Positions 8,620 to 17,198 are shown, numbered from the stretch's first letter. The stretch: 45,551 nucleotides of DNA from an uncultured Oscillospiraceae bacterium (GCA_902492895.1 CABUNG010000020.1:1-45551), one strand, 5' to 3'. A program made the numbers and translations. The notes: generated by a model not told the origin, from the sequence alone.

Positions 8620-8648
8620 TTGCAAAACCACAGGGGGCATGGTATCCT
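8620..8648 (+). promoter_or_regulatory. Promoter for the small coiled-coil gene
   Basis: TTGCAA at 8620-8625 and TATCCT at 8643-8648 with a 17-base spacer, about 20 bases before the start of the coiled-coil gene. Confidence 0.55.
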
Positions 8649-8668
8649 AGATAGGCGGGGTGAAGAGA

Positions 8669-8932
8669 ATGGAAGATAAGGAATTGTTGGAAGCCATTGG
8701 GCAGATGATACAGCCGATCCGTGAAGATTTAGCGGTGGTTAAGGAAGATTTGGCGGTGGTTAAGCAGCGCCTGGACGCTATTGAACATAAATCCGATGTT
8801 CTCATGACCGGGGTGCGGCTGGCGAACTCCAAATTGTCCCAGGTGGCGGCCGTCCAGAATTACACCCTCGAACAGCTTGAACTTCTCGATGAGGTCAAGA
8901 TGGACAAGGATCCCATGAGAAAAAGGGCATAA
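8669..8932 (+). CDS. Small coiled-coil protein
   Basis: An 87-residue protein made mostly of heptad-like text, including the tandem EDLAVVK repeat near residue 17, so it is probably a helical coiled coil. It resembles the short coiled-coil proteins often seen in Oscillospiraceae accessory regions; no function is known. GGGGTGAAGAG precedes ATG 8669; an ATG at 8660 is also in frame. It has its own promoter (8620-8648) and terminator (8943-8973). Its last ten or so codons lie in the 0.4-kb repeat, and the second repeat copy keeps only that tail (from about 33441), so one copy of the gene has been lost there. Confidence 0.6.
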   Translation: MEDKELLEAIGQMIQPIREDLAVVKEDLAVVKQRLDAIEHKSDVLMTGVRLANSKLSQVAAVQNYTLEQLELLDEVKMDKDPMRKRA

Positions 8933-8942
8933 CACAAAGCAC

Positions 8943-8973
8943 AAGCCGTCATCCTTCGGGGTGGCGGCTTTTT
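8943..8973 (+). terminator. Terminator of the coiled-coil gene (inside the repeat)
   Basis: Twelve-base-pair stem aagccgtcatcc / gggtggcggctt with a TTCG tetraloop and a TTTTT tail. The copy at 33481-33508 keeps the stem but has a weaker T tract. Confidence 0.8.
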
Positions 8974-9236
8974 AGTTGCAAACAGTGGCGTTGTGAATCC
9001 GATTGTTCCCGCTGTATGCGGAGATTTCAGAGGTCCAAAAAGGTGGCCCGGCCCATTTAAGGAATACTTTTCGCGTGTAGGACAGTACACGGTTTGCATG
9101 AAACAGCCTGAAACATTTTGAGGCCGGGGGGATAGGAGATGGGGGAGACGCTAAAAAGAGAGGTCCCCCCCGGGGTGTAGGAGGAGCGGGATTCCGGATA
9201 CCACGATACCCCACACAGACAGGAAAAATCTTAGAA

Positions 9237-9344
9237 ATGAAAGTTTCACCTACTGTCAAACAGAGCGGGCAGCCGTCCCTGGTGTGGGATAGGCTGTCCG
9301 CTCGTTTCACGGTGGAAAAATCCGCCGCCGAATGTGTTGAATGA
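9237..9344 (+). CDS. Possible 35-residue small protein crossing the repeat edge
   Basis: The frame starts MKVSPTVKQSGQPS and is shared with the other repeat copy (33775-33882). Between the copies there is an in-frame three-base indel and mostly codon-compatible changes up to the repeat edge, after which the two diverge. This is weak evidence for coding, since the same bases also form a conserved RNA hairpin (9264-9302). The ribosome binding site is poor (AGGAAAAA, distant). It may be the start of a gene whose rest was lost at each junction. Confidence 0.2.
   Translation: MKVSPTVKQSGQPSLVWDRLSARFTVEKSAAECVE
9264..9302 (+). ncRNA. Conserved hairpin in the repeat (possible structured RNA or terminator)
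   Basis: Stem agcgggcagcc / ggctgtccgct (one G-U) here, and agcgggcagcc / ggctgcccgct at 33802-33837. The only change in the arms keeps pairing (G-C to G-U), while the loop differs in length. There is no strong T tract. Confidence 0.35.
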
Positions 9345-9609
9345 GCTGAACGGAATTGGCCGTTTGCCTCCCCCTTTTTCGAGAACATCATCCCTGACCA
9401 GGGAGAGCGAAGGGGAGAATTACATTTTACTCTGCAAGGGTCGCGTGTGTTTTTTGGGAAAGGCCGGCCTTGTACAGGCGCGTTTCAGGGTCTTAACGTA
9501 TCCAGGCATAAAGTAACCGCTGGAGCAGGATAAGGGCTCCTTTTGCATCTTCGTATGGAGCGAGAGAAAACCTGGCTATACAGTATTTTAAGCTATTAAG
9601 GACGGGTTG
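9345..9609. other. Intergenic spacer without a recognised gene
   Basis: No convincing gene on either strand. A weak hairpin GGAGC / GCTCC followed by TTTT at 9522-9544 might end transcription moving right. No clear terminator is seen for the leftward GH123-like gene. Confidence 0.4.
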
Positions 9610-11250
9610 CTACGCAAGACAGCGCTGGATCTCCGCATTCAGCATTTGCCGGAACCGAAGCAGGAAATCGGCGTCGTGCGGGTACTGGCGGAAGGTCATG
9701 CCGGCTTCACACCGCTCCAGAAAAGCCAGCGTTTCTTTCCGGCCAACCAGCTTCTCCAGCAGACAAAGGGCTCGGTGGTCCTGCAGCGCGTCGCGGAACA
9801 CCGACAGCCGCAGGGATTCGGTGCAGCCCTCTCCCTCGGGATAAACCGAAAACGGATCGCCCGAAGGGAAGGCCCGCCCACCGTCGGTACAGGCGTAAGG
9901 ATTCACCTTCTCCAGAGAAAACTGGGTATTGTAGAAATTGTATCCCCATTGCAAAAAGCCCTTGAGCCCGAATTTGTAGCATAGCAGTCCGGCAATCCGG
10001 TTGCGGTAGGAGGGCATGGCGAGGAATCGGTTGGGCACCTCCGTATACTGTCCGCAGCAGTAATAGCCCCATATCGGAGAAACCTGCTTTTCCAGAAAGG
10101 GTTCGATATGATTCAGTGCCACCACCGGATCGCTGATCGCGCTTTGCTGATAGATCTCGTAATCCGACATGGCATCCATCACCGGGTATCCCGGCAGATA
10201 TTGTTTTAGAAGCGCGGCAGCAGCGATATACGACTGTAAATGTTCCTTTCCCGGTTCATCCGAGACATGGAGATAGCAGCTCTCCGACACTCCCTCGCGC
10301 TGAAGGAAGGCATCAAGCGCCGGCAGAAACGCCGAGAGGAAACGCCGATATTCCTCGCCGTCACTGGGAGTGTCCCAACCGAAAATCCGGGTCATGGCCT
10401 CATTTCTTCCGAACGATGCCATGATTTTAGGGGTGCATTTTGCGCCCCATTGGGTGAAGAAATGGGAGAGCTCAAAGCGCGTGATCCCACAGCGGCGGGC
10501 CACGGCAAACCAACGGGAGAGCCGGTTGAAGCCAAAGTGGTACAAGCCATCTTCAACCGTCACCTCGACAAGCTGGCAAGTCAGCCGTTCGCCACCTATC
10601 TGCGTATCCAGCGGCGGCGTGAACAGCGGTGTATATAACAGGTTGATCCCGTAATCTGCCGCCATTTTAACATATCGTTCCAACAGCGCCCAGAACCGTT
10701 CGCTGAACATGTCCGCGCCGTGATATTGCGCAATGCAGTCACAGTGCAGCCATTGAGTGAATAACAGGCGCTGTTCCGGCAGAGATATGGGGATCACCGT
10801 CAGCATCACGGAATCGGAAACGGTTTCTCCGTCCGCTGTCAGCGAGACATGGATTTCGTGGTCCCCGGCGGGAAGGTCCGTTCCCCGTCCGTCCAGCGTC
10901 AGCCACAGGCTTTCCCAGCGACGCGGCAGATACCGCACCGTGTTTCCGCTGAGCGTACTCAGCACGTCGGGAACCAGTCCCGGCTCCGTTAGCAGATAAT
11001 TGTCCGCCTGTTCATAACATGGAAATTCACAGGGAACCAGGCCCACATGTTTGACCGTAATATAGGGGGCGAGCGATCCCTTGAGCGTGATAGCCGCTTC
11101 GCATCGGCCCCAGTTCTCTTTGTCGACGAAAAAGGAGGCCTGCCAGGAAAAGCATTCGTTCTGAAAAAGGGAGGCGGAGCTAAATGTCTTCTCCGGCGCT
11201 TTGCAGGGGAACACCTTTTCCAGCGAGTGGGTCATTTTCAGCTGCAGCAT
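9610..11250 (-). CDS. DUF4091 / GH123-like glycoside hydrolase
   Basis: A 546-residue protein without a signal peptide, so probably cytoplasmic. An N-terminal beta-sandwich (about 1-190) leads to a TIM-barrel-like catalytic part in which YLHVSDEPG gives the adjacent Asp-Glu pair characteristic of GH123/DUF4091 enzymes. In GH123 beta-N-acetylgalactosaminidases this pair supports substrate-assisted catalysis. Other barrel-like segments are FTQWGAK and GFLQWGYNFYN. The likely role is cleaving an imported oligosaccharide; GalNAc specificity is only a family-based guess. ATG 11250 follows GGGGGTAAAGG; the frame extends upstream without a site. The gene is divergent from the AraC gene, has its own promoter (11321-11349) and a palindrome over its -35 box. 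Confidence 0.75.
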   Translation of the reverse strand: MLQLKMTHSLEKVFPCKAPEKTFSSASLFQNECFSWQASFFVDKENWGRCEAAITLKGSLAPYITVKHVGLVPCEFPCYEQADNYLLTEPGLVPDVLSTLSGNTVRYLPRRWESLWLTLDGRGTDLPAGDHEIHVSLTADGETVSDSVMLTVIPISLPEQRLLFTQWLHCDCIAQYHGADMFSERFWALLERYVKMAADYGINLLYTPLFTPPLDTQIGGERLTCQLVEVTVEDGLYHFGFNRLSRWFAVARRCGITRFELSHFFTQWGAKCTPKIMASFGRNEAMTRIFGWDTPSDGEEYRRFLSAFLPALDAFLQREGVSESCYLHVSDEPGKEHLQSYIAAAALLKQYLPGYPVMDAMSDYEIYQQSAISDPVVALNHIEPFLEKQVSPIWGYYCCGQYTEVPNRFLAMPSYRNRIAGLLCYKFGLKGFLQWGYNFYNTQFSLEKVNPYACTDGGRAFPSGDPFSVYPEGEGCTESLRLSVFRDALQDHRALCLLEKLVGRKETLAFLERCEAGMTFRQYPHDADFLLRFRQMLNAEIQRCLA

Positions 11251-11320
11251 ACCTTTACCCCCGATTTGGATGGTCCGGCTGTTAGCATGGAGGCCGGAGT
11301 CCACCCCTGATTTTATGCCT

Positions 11321-11349
11321 ATTATAGAAGAACCATCCGCCAAAGGCAA
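11321..11349 (-). promoter_or_regulatory. Promoter for the GH123-like gene
   Basis: Reading leftward, TTGCCT (11344-11349) and TATAAT (11321-11326) are 17 bases apart, about 70 bases before the start codon. Confidence 0.7.
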
Positions 11350-11364
11350 TAGATGATTTGGCGG
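11337..11364. promoter_or_regulatory. Palindromic operator candidate over the -35 box
   Basis: Perfect inverted repeat CCGCCAAA - 12 bases - TTTGGCGG. It encloses the -35 element of the GH123-like promoter, a position where a bound protein would repress. The cognate regulator is not known; the adjacent AraC-type protein or an unlinked LacI-type protein are both possible. Confidence 0.5.
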
Positions 11365-11466
11365 GGAAATCAAGCGGTATCCCCTTGATGGCCGAAAAAT
11401 CCAACAATAAATCGAAACTGGCCAATGAGATTTCAAAAAAACATACGGGGCGGTATACACTTTGAC

Positions 11467-11485
11467 TTCCAATATTTTACTGGAA
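11467..11485. promoter_or_regulatory. Short inverted repeat upstream of the AraC promoter
   Basis: TTCCA - 9 bases - TGGAA, centred about 50 bases upstream of the -10 box of the AraC gene. It could be an activator site but the arms are short. Confidence 0.3.
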
Positions 11486-11503
11486 AACAGCTTGAAAGTT
11501 AGC

Positions 11504-11532
11504 CACATTTCGAAACCGAGGCGTGCTATACT
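11504..11532 (+). promoter_or_regulatory. Extended -10 promoter for the AraC-led operon
   Basis: TGCTATACT (11524-11532) is an extended -10 element. The base-pair-correct -35 position, 17 bases upstream (11504-11509), reads CACATT, which is far from consensus. A weak -35 suits a promoter that needs an activator. Confidence 0.5.
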
Positions 11533-11659
11533 AAAAATGCAAAAAGAAGTAGTTTTTTGGATGGATATTGGGCGAAATGCCGATAGATATCCGTGATAAA
11601 GCGTTGGCCCCTCGTCATACAGAGGAATGCCGCTTTTGAAAAAGCGGGGAGGTAAGACG

Positions 11660-12511
11660 GTGATCTACACGCTGAAGGCGGCTGGAAGCCACGTGCATGC
11701 CCCCACACATTATGTGCTGCCGCAAAAGCATGCGGAATGTGAAATTATCTATTATCACTCGGCACTGGGAGAAACCACCGTGGCGCACGAAACCTATGTT
11801 TTTTCGTCGGGCAGTCTGGTGGTTATTCCTCCGAATATGGAACACGACGAGCTGGTTAAAAGCCCAGGAAGGGTTATATATTGCCGTTTTATCGGGACTG
11901 ACGGAGTGTCCCCTTTTATGGCCCCCTTGTTTTTCGAGACGATGCCGAATCGTGAAACGGTCTTTGCCATATTGTCCAAGATTGTTGACGAAAAAGTCTG
12001 CCGGAGAAGAGGGTACACGGAGTATGTGGATGCGCTTCTCCAGCAGCTGGTTTTGGAGATCGAGCGGATAGCCTGCAGAATCAAATATCCGGACGTGGTG
12101 GCGCGGATAGCCCATTATATCCAAAGCACTTATCATGAGAATATTGATTTTGAGCGGCTCAGCGAAAGTTATGGCTACTCTCTGAGTCATGTCCGTCATG
12201 TGTTCAAAAAAGAAAAAAGGATTTCTCTTTATCAATACCTCGTGGATGTCCGCATGGGTGAGGCCAAAAGGTACTTGAATTCCACAACGCTGCCCATCCA
12301 GAAAATTGCTTCCTTGTGCGGGTATAAGGAAACCAATTTTGTGGCCATGTTTAGCCGTAAGTTTGGCATTACGCCAATGCAGTACCGGATGCTGTTCTGT
12401 TCCGAAAACGGCGATGTTGTGATTTTGAAAAAGGAAGAGCCCGATTTTCGGGCTCCTGTGTGTGAAGAAGAGCTGCCCATAGAAGCGGCGCCTGACGAAG
12501 TGGAGGAGTGA
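11660..12511 (+). CDS. AraC-family transcriptional regulator
   Basis: A 283-residue protein with an N-terminal cupin-like sugar-sensing domain (HAPTHYVLPQKHAECEIIYY, VIPPNMEHDE) and a C-terminal AraC DNA-binding domain with two helix-turn-helix motifs: IDFERLSESYGYSLSHVRHVFK and IQKIASLCGYKETNFVAMFSRK-like segments, ending in TPMQYR. It probably controls both the downstream operon and the divergent GH123-like gene. The GTG at 11660 has GGGGAGG seven bases upstream; an upstream ATG at 11627 has its purine run directly touching it, so the GTG is preferred. The C-terminal acidic tail (about 40 residues) is longer than usual. Confidence 0.9.
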   Translation: MIYTLKAAGSHVHAPTHYVLPQKHAECEIIYYHSALGETTVAHETYVFSSGSLVVIPPNMEHDELVKSPGRVIYCRFIGTDGVSPFMAPLFFETMPNRETVFAILSKIVDEKVCRRRGYTEYVDALLQQLVLEIERIACRIKYPDVVARIAHYIQSTYHENIDFERLSESYGYSLSHVRHVFKKEKRISLYQYLVDVRMGEAKRYLNSTTLPIQKIASLCGYKETNFVAMFSRKFGITPMQYRMLFCSENGDVVILKKEEPDFRAPVCEEELPIEAAPDEVEE

Positions 12512-12591
12512 TGACCGGAAGAGAGCTTAACGACGGGTTACAGCGGGCTATCGTTCAGGATTTCTATTACGATAAGAAGGGGATGGTTTTT

Positions 12592-13914
12592 ATGAAATGC
12601 AGAATTGTGAGTGTTTTAGCGTCTCTGGCTATCTTCGCTCTGATAGGAACGGCCTGCAAGCCGTCGGGCGGAACGTCCAGCGGCACTGCGCCGGGGACAG
12701 ATAAGGATGATTTTTACAGCGACCTGCAGGGTACGACGCTTCGCCTCGCTTCTGAAAGCGCGCTGGATGATTTGACTGAAGACGTGATCCATGAGTTCGA
12801 GACCAAATACGGCTGTACCGTAGAATTTGAAAATTACGGTGGAGAATGGTCGACCAAAATCTATCAGCTTATCAACAGCGGGAATCCCCCGGACACGATG
12901 ATTGTGACGGACAATACCTATTTAACATATCTTGCGCGCAATATGATGGAACCGCTGGACGGGCTGTATGACCCGTCGGATCCGATCTGGAACCCGGACA
13001 TGATCAAGAACTTCCAGTTCGACGGAAAAACCTACGGCGTAGCGCGCCAGGATGAAGATTACATCTTCTACATTTATTTTAACCAAACGATGTTCGAAAA
13101 TGTCGGAGAAAAAACACCTGCGGAATATGCGGCGGAGGGGAACTGGAACTTCGACACCTTTACCGAGGTGGCGGCTAAATTCGTCAAGGACACAGACAAC
13201 GACGGCATCTCCAACCAGCGGGGATACGGAACGTGGTATTGGGATCTGTTTATTTTTGCCAATGGCGGCCGGAGTATTGAGATTGGTGAAAACGGGAGCA
13301 TTGAGCTTACCCTGGATCATCCCAATGAGCTCAAGGGGCTCCAAATGATGCAGGACCTTCAGAGCAAATACCGTTCCTTTGACCATGGACAGCCATACTG
13401 GCGGGAGGATTTCATAGCCGGCAACGTAGCCATGATCGCGGAGCGGCCGTGGCAGGCGATGGGCAGCTATGACGTGTATAACAATGTGAATTTTGAGATT
13501 GGCATCGCGCCGTTCCCGCTGGGGCCGGATGCGGATGAAAATACGGCGCCGGCTATGCTGTATGCCTGGGGAGTTCCTGCAGGCGCCAAGAATGCCAAGG
13601 GCGCGGTGGCCTGGTATCGGTTCCAGACAGAGTACAATACCGCCCATACGAACGATCCCGCGGTGGTGAACAACCGCAAACGCACGTATAAGGATGACGA
13701 AACCTACGCGTATATCAAGGAATTCAACCGGACCCATATACCTAACGGCTCCTTCATATATGGTCTTCCCGACTGGTGGAGCCAGCGCTGGATTTTGTGG
13801 GAGGACATTTTCAACAACGGCGTGCCGCCGGCAACGGCGGTAGCCTCCCATCGGTCCTTTATTGAAAGCAAGATTAAATCCATTGTTGATCTCATTAACG
13901 CCAATGATTCTTAA
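12592..13914 (+). CDS. Extracellular solute-binding lipoprotein (family 1, CUT1-type)
   Basis: A 440-residue secreted lipoprotein: a hydrophobic leader ends at Cys22 (ALIGTAC, a slightly loose lipobox with Gly at -3), followed by a Ser/Gly linker. The mature protein has family-1 features, such as ELLVIHEFETKYGCTVEFENYG-like start text, GNPPDTMIVTDNTYL, and LYAWGVPAGAKN. It should capture an oligosaccharide outside the cell for the permease pair at 17199-19071. ATG 12592 has AAGGGG eight bases upstream. It follows the AraC gene by 80 bases, consistent with one transcript. Confidence 0.9.
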   Translation: MKCRIVSVLASLAIFALIGTACKPSGGTSSGTAPGTDKDDFYSDLQGTTLRLASESALDDLTEDVIHEFETKYGCTVEFENYGGEWSTKIYQLINSGNPPDTMIVTDNTYLTYLARNMMEPLDGLYDPSDPIWNPDMIKNFQFDGKTYGVARQDEDYIFYIYFNQTMFENVGEKTPAEYAAEGNWNFDTFTEVAAKFVKDTDNDGISNQRGYGTWYWDLFIFANGGRSIEIGENGSIELTLDHPNELKGLQMMQDLQSKYRSFDHGQPYWREDFIAGNVAMIAERPWQAMGSYDVYNNVNFEIGIAPFPLGPDADENTAPAMLYAWGVPAGAKNAKGAVAWYRFQTEYNTAHTNDPAVVNNRKRTYKDDETYAYIKEFNRTHIPNGSFIYGLPDWWSQRWILWEDIFNNGVPPATAVASHRSFIESKIKSIVDLINANDS

Positions 13915-13962
13915 ATTGAAGGAGAACTCCGAAATACTTGCGATGAAAGGATGGCAGAGTTC

Positions 13963-16900
13963 ATGAAAAAAGCAATCAGTATGTTGCTGATCGTCAGCTT
14001 TTTGGCGACTACTTTGACCTGCGTGTTTGCCGCGGAAATACACGACGACGATCATCTGGTACACGACTATACCGCTGTAGAAGCGGGGACCGCGCTCAAC
14101 GATTATGTAGAAGTGAATTATACCGGTTCCGAGGTGTTCGGCAATTCCGTGTTTACCGGTTCCGCGCTGAAAGTTGCCGCGTCGGATGACACCGTTTGGT
14201 CCCCGCTGGGCCTGAAGATGGCCCCGGAATGGTGTTTTTCGGATTATGTGGGGCTGCAGCTCTATGTAAAACGGGAAGGGACCCCGGCGGGAGAGACAGA
14301 TGAGCTCTACTGCTTTACCCTCAATGACGCTACCGGCTGGGACACCTTCGGTATTGGTGAGGGGAAGACCGTCTCCTACCGTGCGCAAGGGGAACAGTCA
14401 TGGAAACGGGCGGCCGGTGACGCCAATGAGAATGTCTGGCTGCCGGGAAATTTTGAGGGATATGTTGAGATCCCCTTTGCCAGTCTGACATCACATAAAT
14501 CGGGTAACGGCGGCACGTTGAGCCTCGAAAACCTGTACGCGCTGACGATTTTGACAAACTTCTCTTCCACCCGGACTCTCAGTGTAAACTATATGGCGGC
14601 GGTGACAGTGCTCGAACGTACCGTCGCCGATACAGATCCGAAGGATCCGTTGGAAAAGGGAAACGACGCCTACGGCGATATATCGATCACCGTACTGGGG
14701 GACAGCATTTCCTATGGCGCCAATGCGCCCGATCTGGCGGGGCAGAGCTATGTGGGGCTGTTGAGGAAAGCCGTCAACGCCACCCATGACAATCATAACT
14801 ATGGATTCCTCACATTGCAGAGCAGCGTCAGCAACGCCTACGGCGTCTACCGCGAGCGTCATACGGTCAGTTCGACAGGTCTGTGGAGCAAAGAGGATTC
14901 GGGGAAATACTTAGGTTTCTTTGCCATGACCTCCACCGATGCCAGCGGAGTCATCCGGATCGAGATGCCGGAAGCCAGTCCATACATATGCGTTTTTTAT
15001 GAGGAAGCTCCCGATAACGGTTCCTTTGATGTAGCAGTCAATGGAGAGGTAAAGGCCACCGTAAACAGCAATGCCGATGTCCGAAACCCGGCTGCCCGCA
15101 CGGATTTGATTGAAACCGGCGGGGAAAATTCGCTGAACATTGAAATCCGGAAAAAGGATGGCAGCCGCACGGCTGTCAGCGGCATCGGCTATTACAGCGA
15201 TCCGACGGAAGTGACGGTGAACAACTACTCCCGCAGCGGCGCCAAATTGAGCGATATCGACGCGGATGTACTGAATACCGCGTGCCAGGCCAATGTGCTG
15301 ATTTTTGCGATGGGGACCAATGACCGAAATCAGCAGGTGGACATAGACGTATTTGCGCAGTCGATCGATCGGGTCATTCAGATCATGAATGAAAGCGGGA
15401 CCTCGCTGATCGTCAACGATTTTATTTGGACAGGATCTGTGGATGAGGATGCCTACAAACGGGAATTGAAACGTCTTGCAGAGGCGTGCAACGGTATTTA
15501 TAACGATTTTAACGTCACCTACACCGAGCAGCTGCAGGCAGGGATCAGCATCACGCAGGATGGCACTCATCCCACCGTTGAGGGGCACCGGATCGTGGCG
15601 CTGCAGACGGCTAAAGCATTGGAACAGGCCACCGGCCGCACCTATACGGTTCCAGCCTCTACGGAGACGCCGCCCAGCACTTCGTCAACGACCAGTCCTG
15701 AGGAATCTGAGCCCAGCGTGGCGGGCAAGGATCTGATCATTAACGATTTTTCTGGGGTATCCGCCGGAGATTCCCTTGAAGATACGCTGGTCCCCACCAC
15801 AACCGGACCCAATGTCAAGATTGGTTCCGCCTTTATTAATGACATCCAGGGACGAACAGGTTCGACACTGAAGTTGGCAGCGTCGAAAGATACGGTGTGG
15901 GAGACGGCTGCCATAAAGCTGACCCCATATTGGAATTTTTCGGATTATGTCGGTATTCAGTTTTATATGAAGCGGAGCGGGGAGAGTGAAAGCCAGACCT
16001 ATCATTTTTATCTTACCGAGGCAAAGGACTGGGAAACCTTCCATGTCAAAGGAGGAGCTACCGTTTCTTATCGTGCAAAAGGCTCAGATGCTTGGCAGAA
16101 AGCCATCTGCGACGACGAAGGACTTGTCTGGCTGCCGGCAAACTTTGAAGGAACGGTGGAAATCCCGTTCTCCAGCCTGACGTATTGGTATGGCGGCAGC
16201 GGTAATCAGCAGCTGGATCGGGCAAACCTGTTTGACATATCGATCCTAACAGATTTTTCTGAAACACAGACAATTTGTTTAGATGACCTGATGGCTGTCA
16301 CAGTATTGGAGCGTAGTCAGTCTGCACCGCCAACTGACAGCGAATCCTCCGATCCGGCGTCGGCTCCTGACAGCACGACGAGCACCGCGGTGCCGCAGAA
16401 AAGCACGCCTCTGGCCAACTATGCCGATAAGAGTTCCTCCGACAACGCTGCAGAAGCGCTGCAGGACGACTCTCAGGGAAAGGCGAGTTATATCCCCAGT
16501 ATCCGCGGAAATGCCGGATCTTCCCTGAAGCTGACCGGCACGAAGAGCAACATGGATTGGGTCGCCTTCGGTCTGAAGCTGGTGAGCGGCTGGGATGCAA
16601 CGGGAATGAACGCAGTTGAGCTGTATATCCGGAAGACTCCGGCGGATAAGCAATCGGATAACGGCGCCTATCGGTTCGCCATTACTGAGGGCGGAGGTAC
16701 TGCCCAATGGGAAACGTTCCGGCTGAAGGAAAAGGCCAAAGTCCTCTATATGGAAAAGGGCGGGAGCACGCTGAAGGAAACAGAGGTTCTTGAGGATGGC
16801 ATCTGCATGCTGCCGTCCGGCTTTGAAGGGATCGTCCGTCTGCCTCTGGACCAGTTTGTGTATTGGTATGGCGGTACGGCCGGAAATGACAAGCAGATCC

Positions 16901-17112
16901 AGAAGGATAATCTCTACAGCCTTACGATTACCACCGATGTCAATGCGGACACACAGTATCTGGTGGTGGATGAGATCAGCGCCATCGAAAATATCCGGTA
17001 TATCGGTTCCCAAAGCCCCAATACCGGCGCGGCGGCGTGTGCGGGAGCGGCCGTGGCCGCTTTGGCAGGAGCCGCGGCGGTCCTGTTCTGGACGGGACGG
17101 AAGAGAAAGTAA
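13963..17112 (+). CDS. Wall-sorted SGNH/GDSL esterase with three repeated binding modules
   Basis: A 1049-residue exported protein. A signal peptide ends near residue 24 (VFAAEIH). A beta-sandwich module (about 30-225) precedes an SGNH hydrolase domain (240-560) with block I GDS (Ser248), block III GTND and block V DGTH (Asp533, His536). A beta-rich insert lies inside it at about 310-410. After a Ser/Thr/Pro linker come two more copies of the first module (about 590-800 and 815-1005). The module signature is W(L)P..FEG.VEIPF. The C-terminus has SPNTGA, a hydrophobic stretch and RKRK, a variant sortase signal. The likely role is removing ester groups (for example acetyl) from a bound glycan on the cell surface. 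Start ATG 13963 is preferred over 13951 by signal-peptide position. Confidence 0.85.
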   Translation: MKKAISMLLIVSFLATTLTCVFAAEIHDDDHLVHDYTAVEAGTALNDYVEVNYTGSEVFGNSVFTGSALKVAASDDTVWSPLGLKMAPEWCFSDYVGLQLYVKREGTPAGETDELYCFTLNDATGWDTFGIGEGKTVSYRAQGEQSWKRAAGDANENVWLPGNFEGYVEIPFASLTSHKSGNGGTLSLENLYALTILTNFSSTRTLSVNYMAAVTVLERTVADTDPKDPLEKGNDAYGDISITVLGDSISYGANAPDLAGQSYVGLLRKAVNATHDNHNYGFLTLQSSVSNAYGVYRERHTVSSTGLWSKEDSGKYLGFFAMTSTDASGVIRIEMPEASPYICVFYEEAPDNGSFDVAVNGEVKATVNSNADVRNPAARTDLIETGGENSLNIEIRKKDGSRTAVSGIGYYSDPTEVTVNNYSRSGAKLSDIDADVLNTACQANVLIFAMGTNDRNQQVDIDVFAQSIDRVIQIMNESGTSLIVNDFIWTGSVDEDAYKRELKRLAEACNGIYNDFNVTYTEQLQAGISITQDGTHPTVEGHRIVALQTAKALEQATGRTYTVPASTETPPSTSSTTSPEESEPSVAGKDLIINDFSGVSAGDSLEDTLVPTTTGPNVKIGSAFINDIQGRTGSTLKLAASKDTVWETAAIKLTPYWNFSDYVGIQFYMKRSGESESQTYHFYLTEAKDWETFHVKGGATVSYRAKGSDAWQKAICDDEGLVWLPANFEGTVEIPFSSLTYWYGGSGNQQLDRANLFDISILTDFSETQTICLDDLMAVTVLERSQSAPPTDSESSDPASAPDSTTSTAVPQKSTPLANYADKSSSDNAAEALQDDSQGKASYIPSIRGNAGSSLKLTGTKSNMDWVAFGLKLVSGWDATGMNAVELYIRKTPADKQSDNGAYRFAITEGGGTAQWETFRLKEKAKVLYMEKGGSTLKETEVLEDGICMLPSGFEGIVRLPLDQFVYWYGGTAGNDKQIQKDNLYSLTITTDVNADTQYLVVDEISAIENIRYIGSQSPNTGAAACAGAAVAALAGAAAVLFWTGRKRK

Positions 17113-17133
17113 CGCAAACATAAGACCGGTCGA

Positions 17134-17171
17134 AAGAGGGCCGTATCGGTTACGTACTGTACGGCCCTCTT
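17134..17171 (+). terminator. Intra-operon hairpin (attenuator or mRNA stabiliser)
   Basis: Perfect 12-base-pair stem aagagggccgta / tacggccctctt with a 14-base loop, 28 bases before the first permease. It has no T tract, so it may only reduce read-through or protect the upstream mRNA, which would keep binding protein and esterase levels above permease levels. Confidence 0.55.
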
Positions 17172-17198
17172 CCGCGCCGTTCGGGAAAGGGGTGTGTT

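Larger units (their letters stand above)
8904..9312 (+). repeat. 0.4-kb direct repeat, left copy
   Basis: About 410 bases that match 33441-33846 along their whole length at roughly 85 percent by eye, with small indels. The unit starts in the tail of the coiled-coil gene and includes a terminator hairpin, a block beginning gttcccgctgtatgcggag, a purine-rich GGGG stretch, and a second conserved hairpin (9264-9302). Similarity stops abruptly at about 9312. The two copies are in the same direction and bracket the glycan locus. Confidence 0.85.
11251..11659. other. Divergent control region of the glycan locus
   Basis: 409 bases between the GH123-like gene and the AraC gene. It holds one promoter for each direction and two inverted repeats (listed separately). 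No coding sequence is supported. Confidence 0.7.

Noticed and set aside
8904..9312. Insertion sequence
   Set aside because: The unit has no transposase and no terminal inverted repeats that I can see. It is listed as a repeat only.
8972..9391. A 139-codon minus-strand frame in the left repeat
   Set aside because: The other repeat copy has indels that break this frame, so it is not under coding selection.
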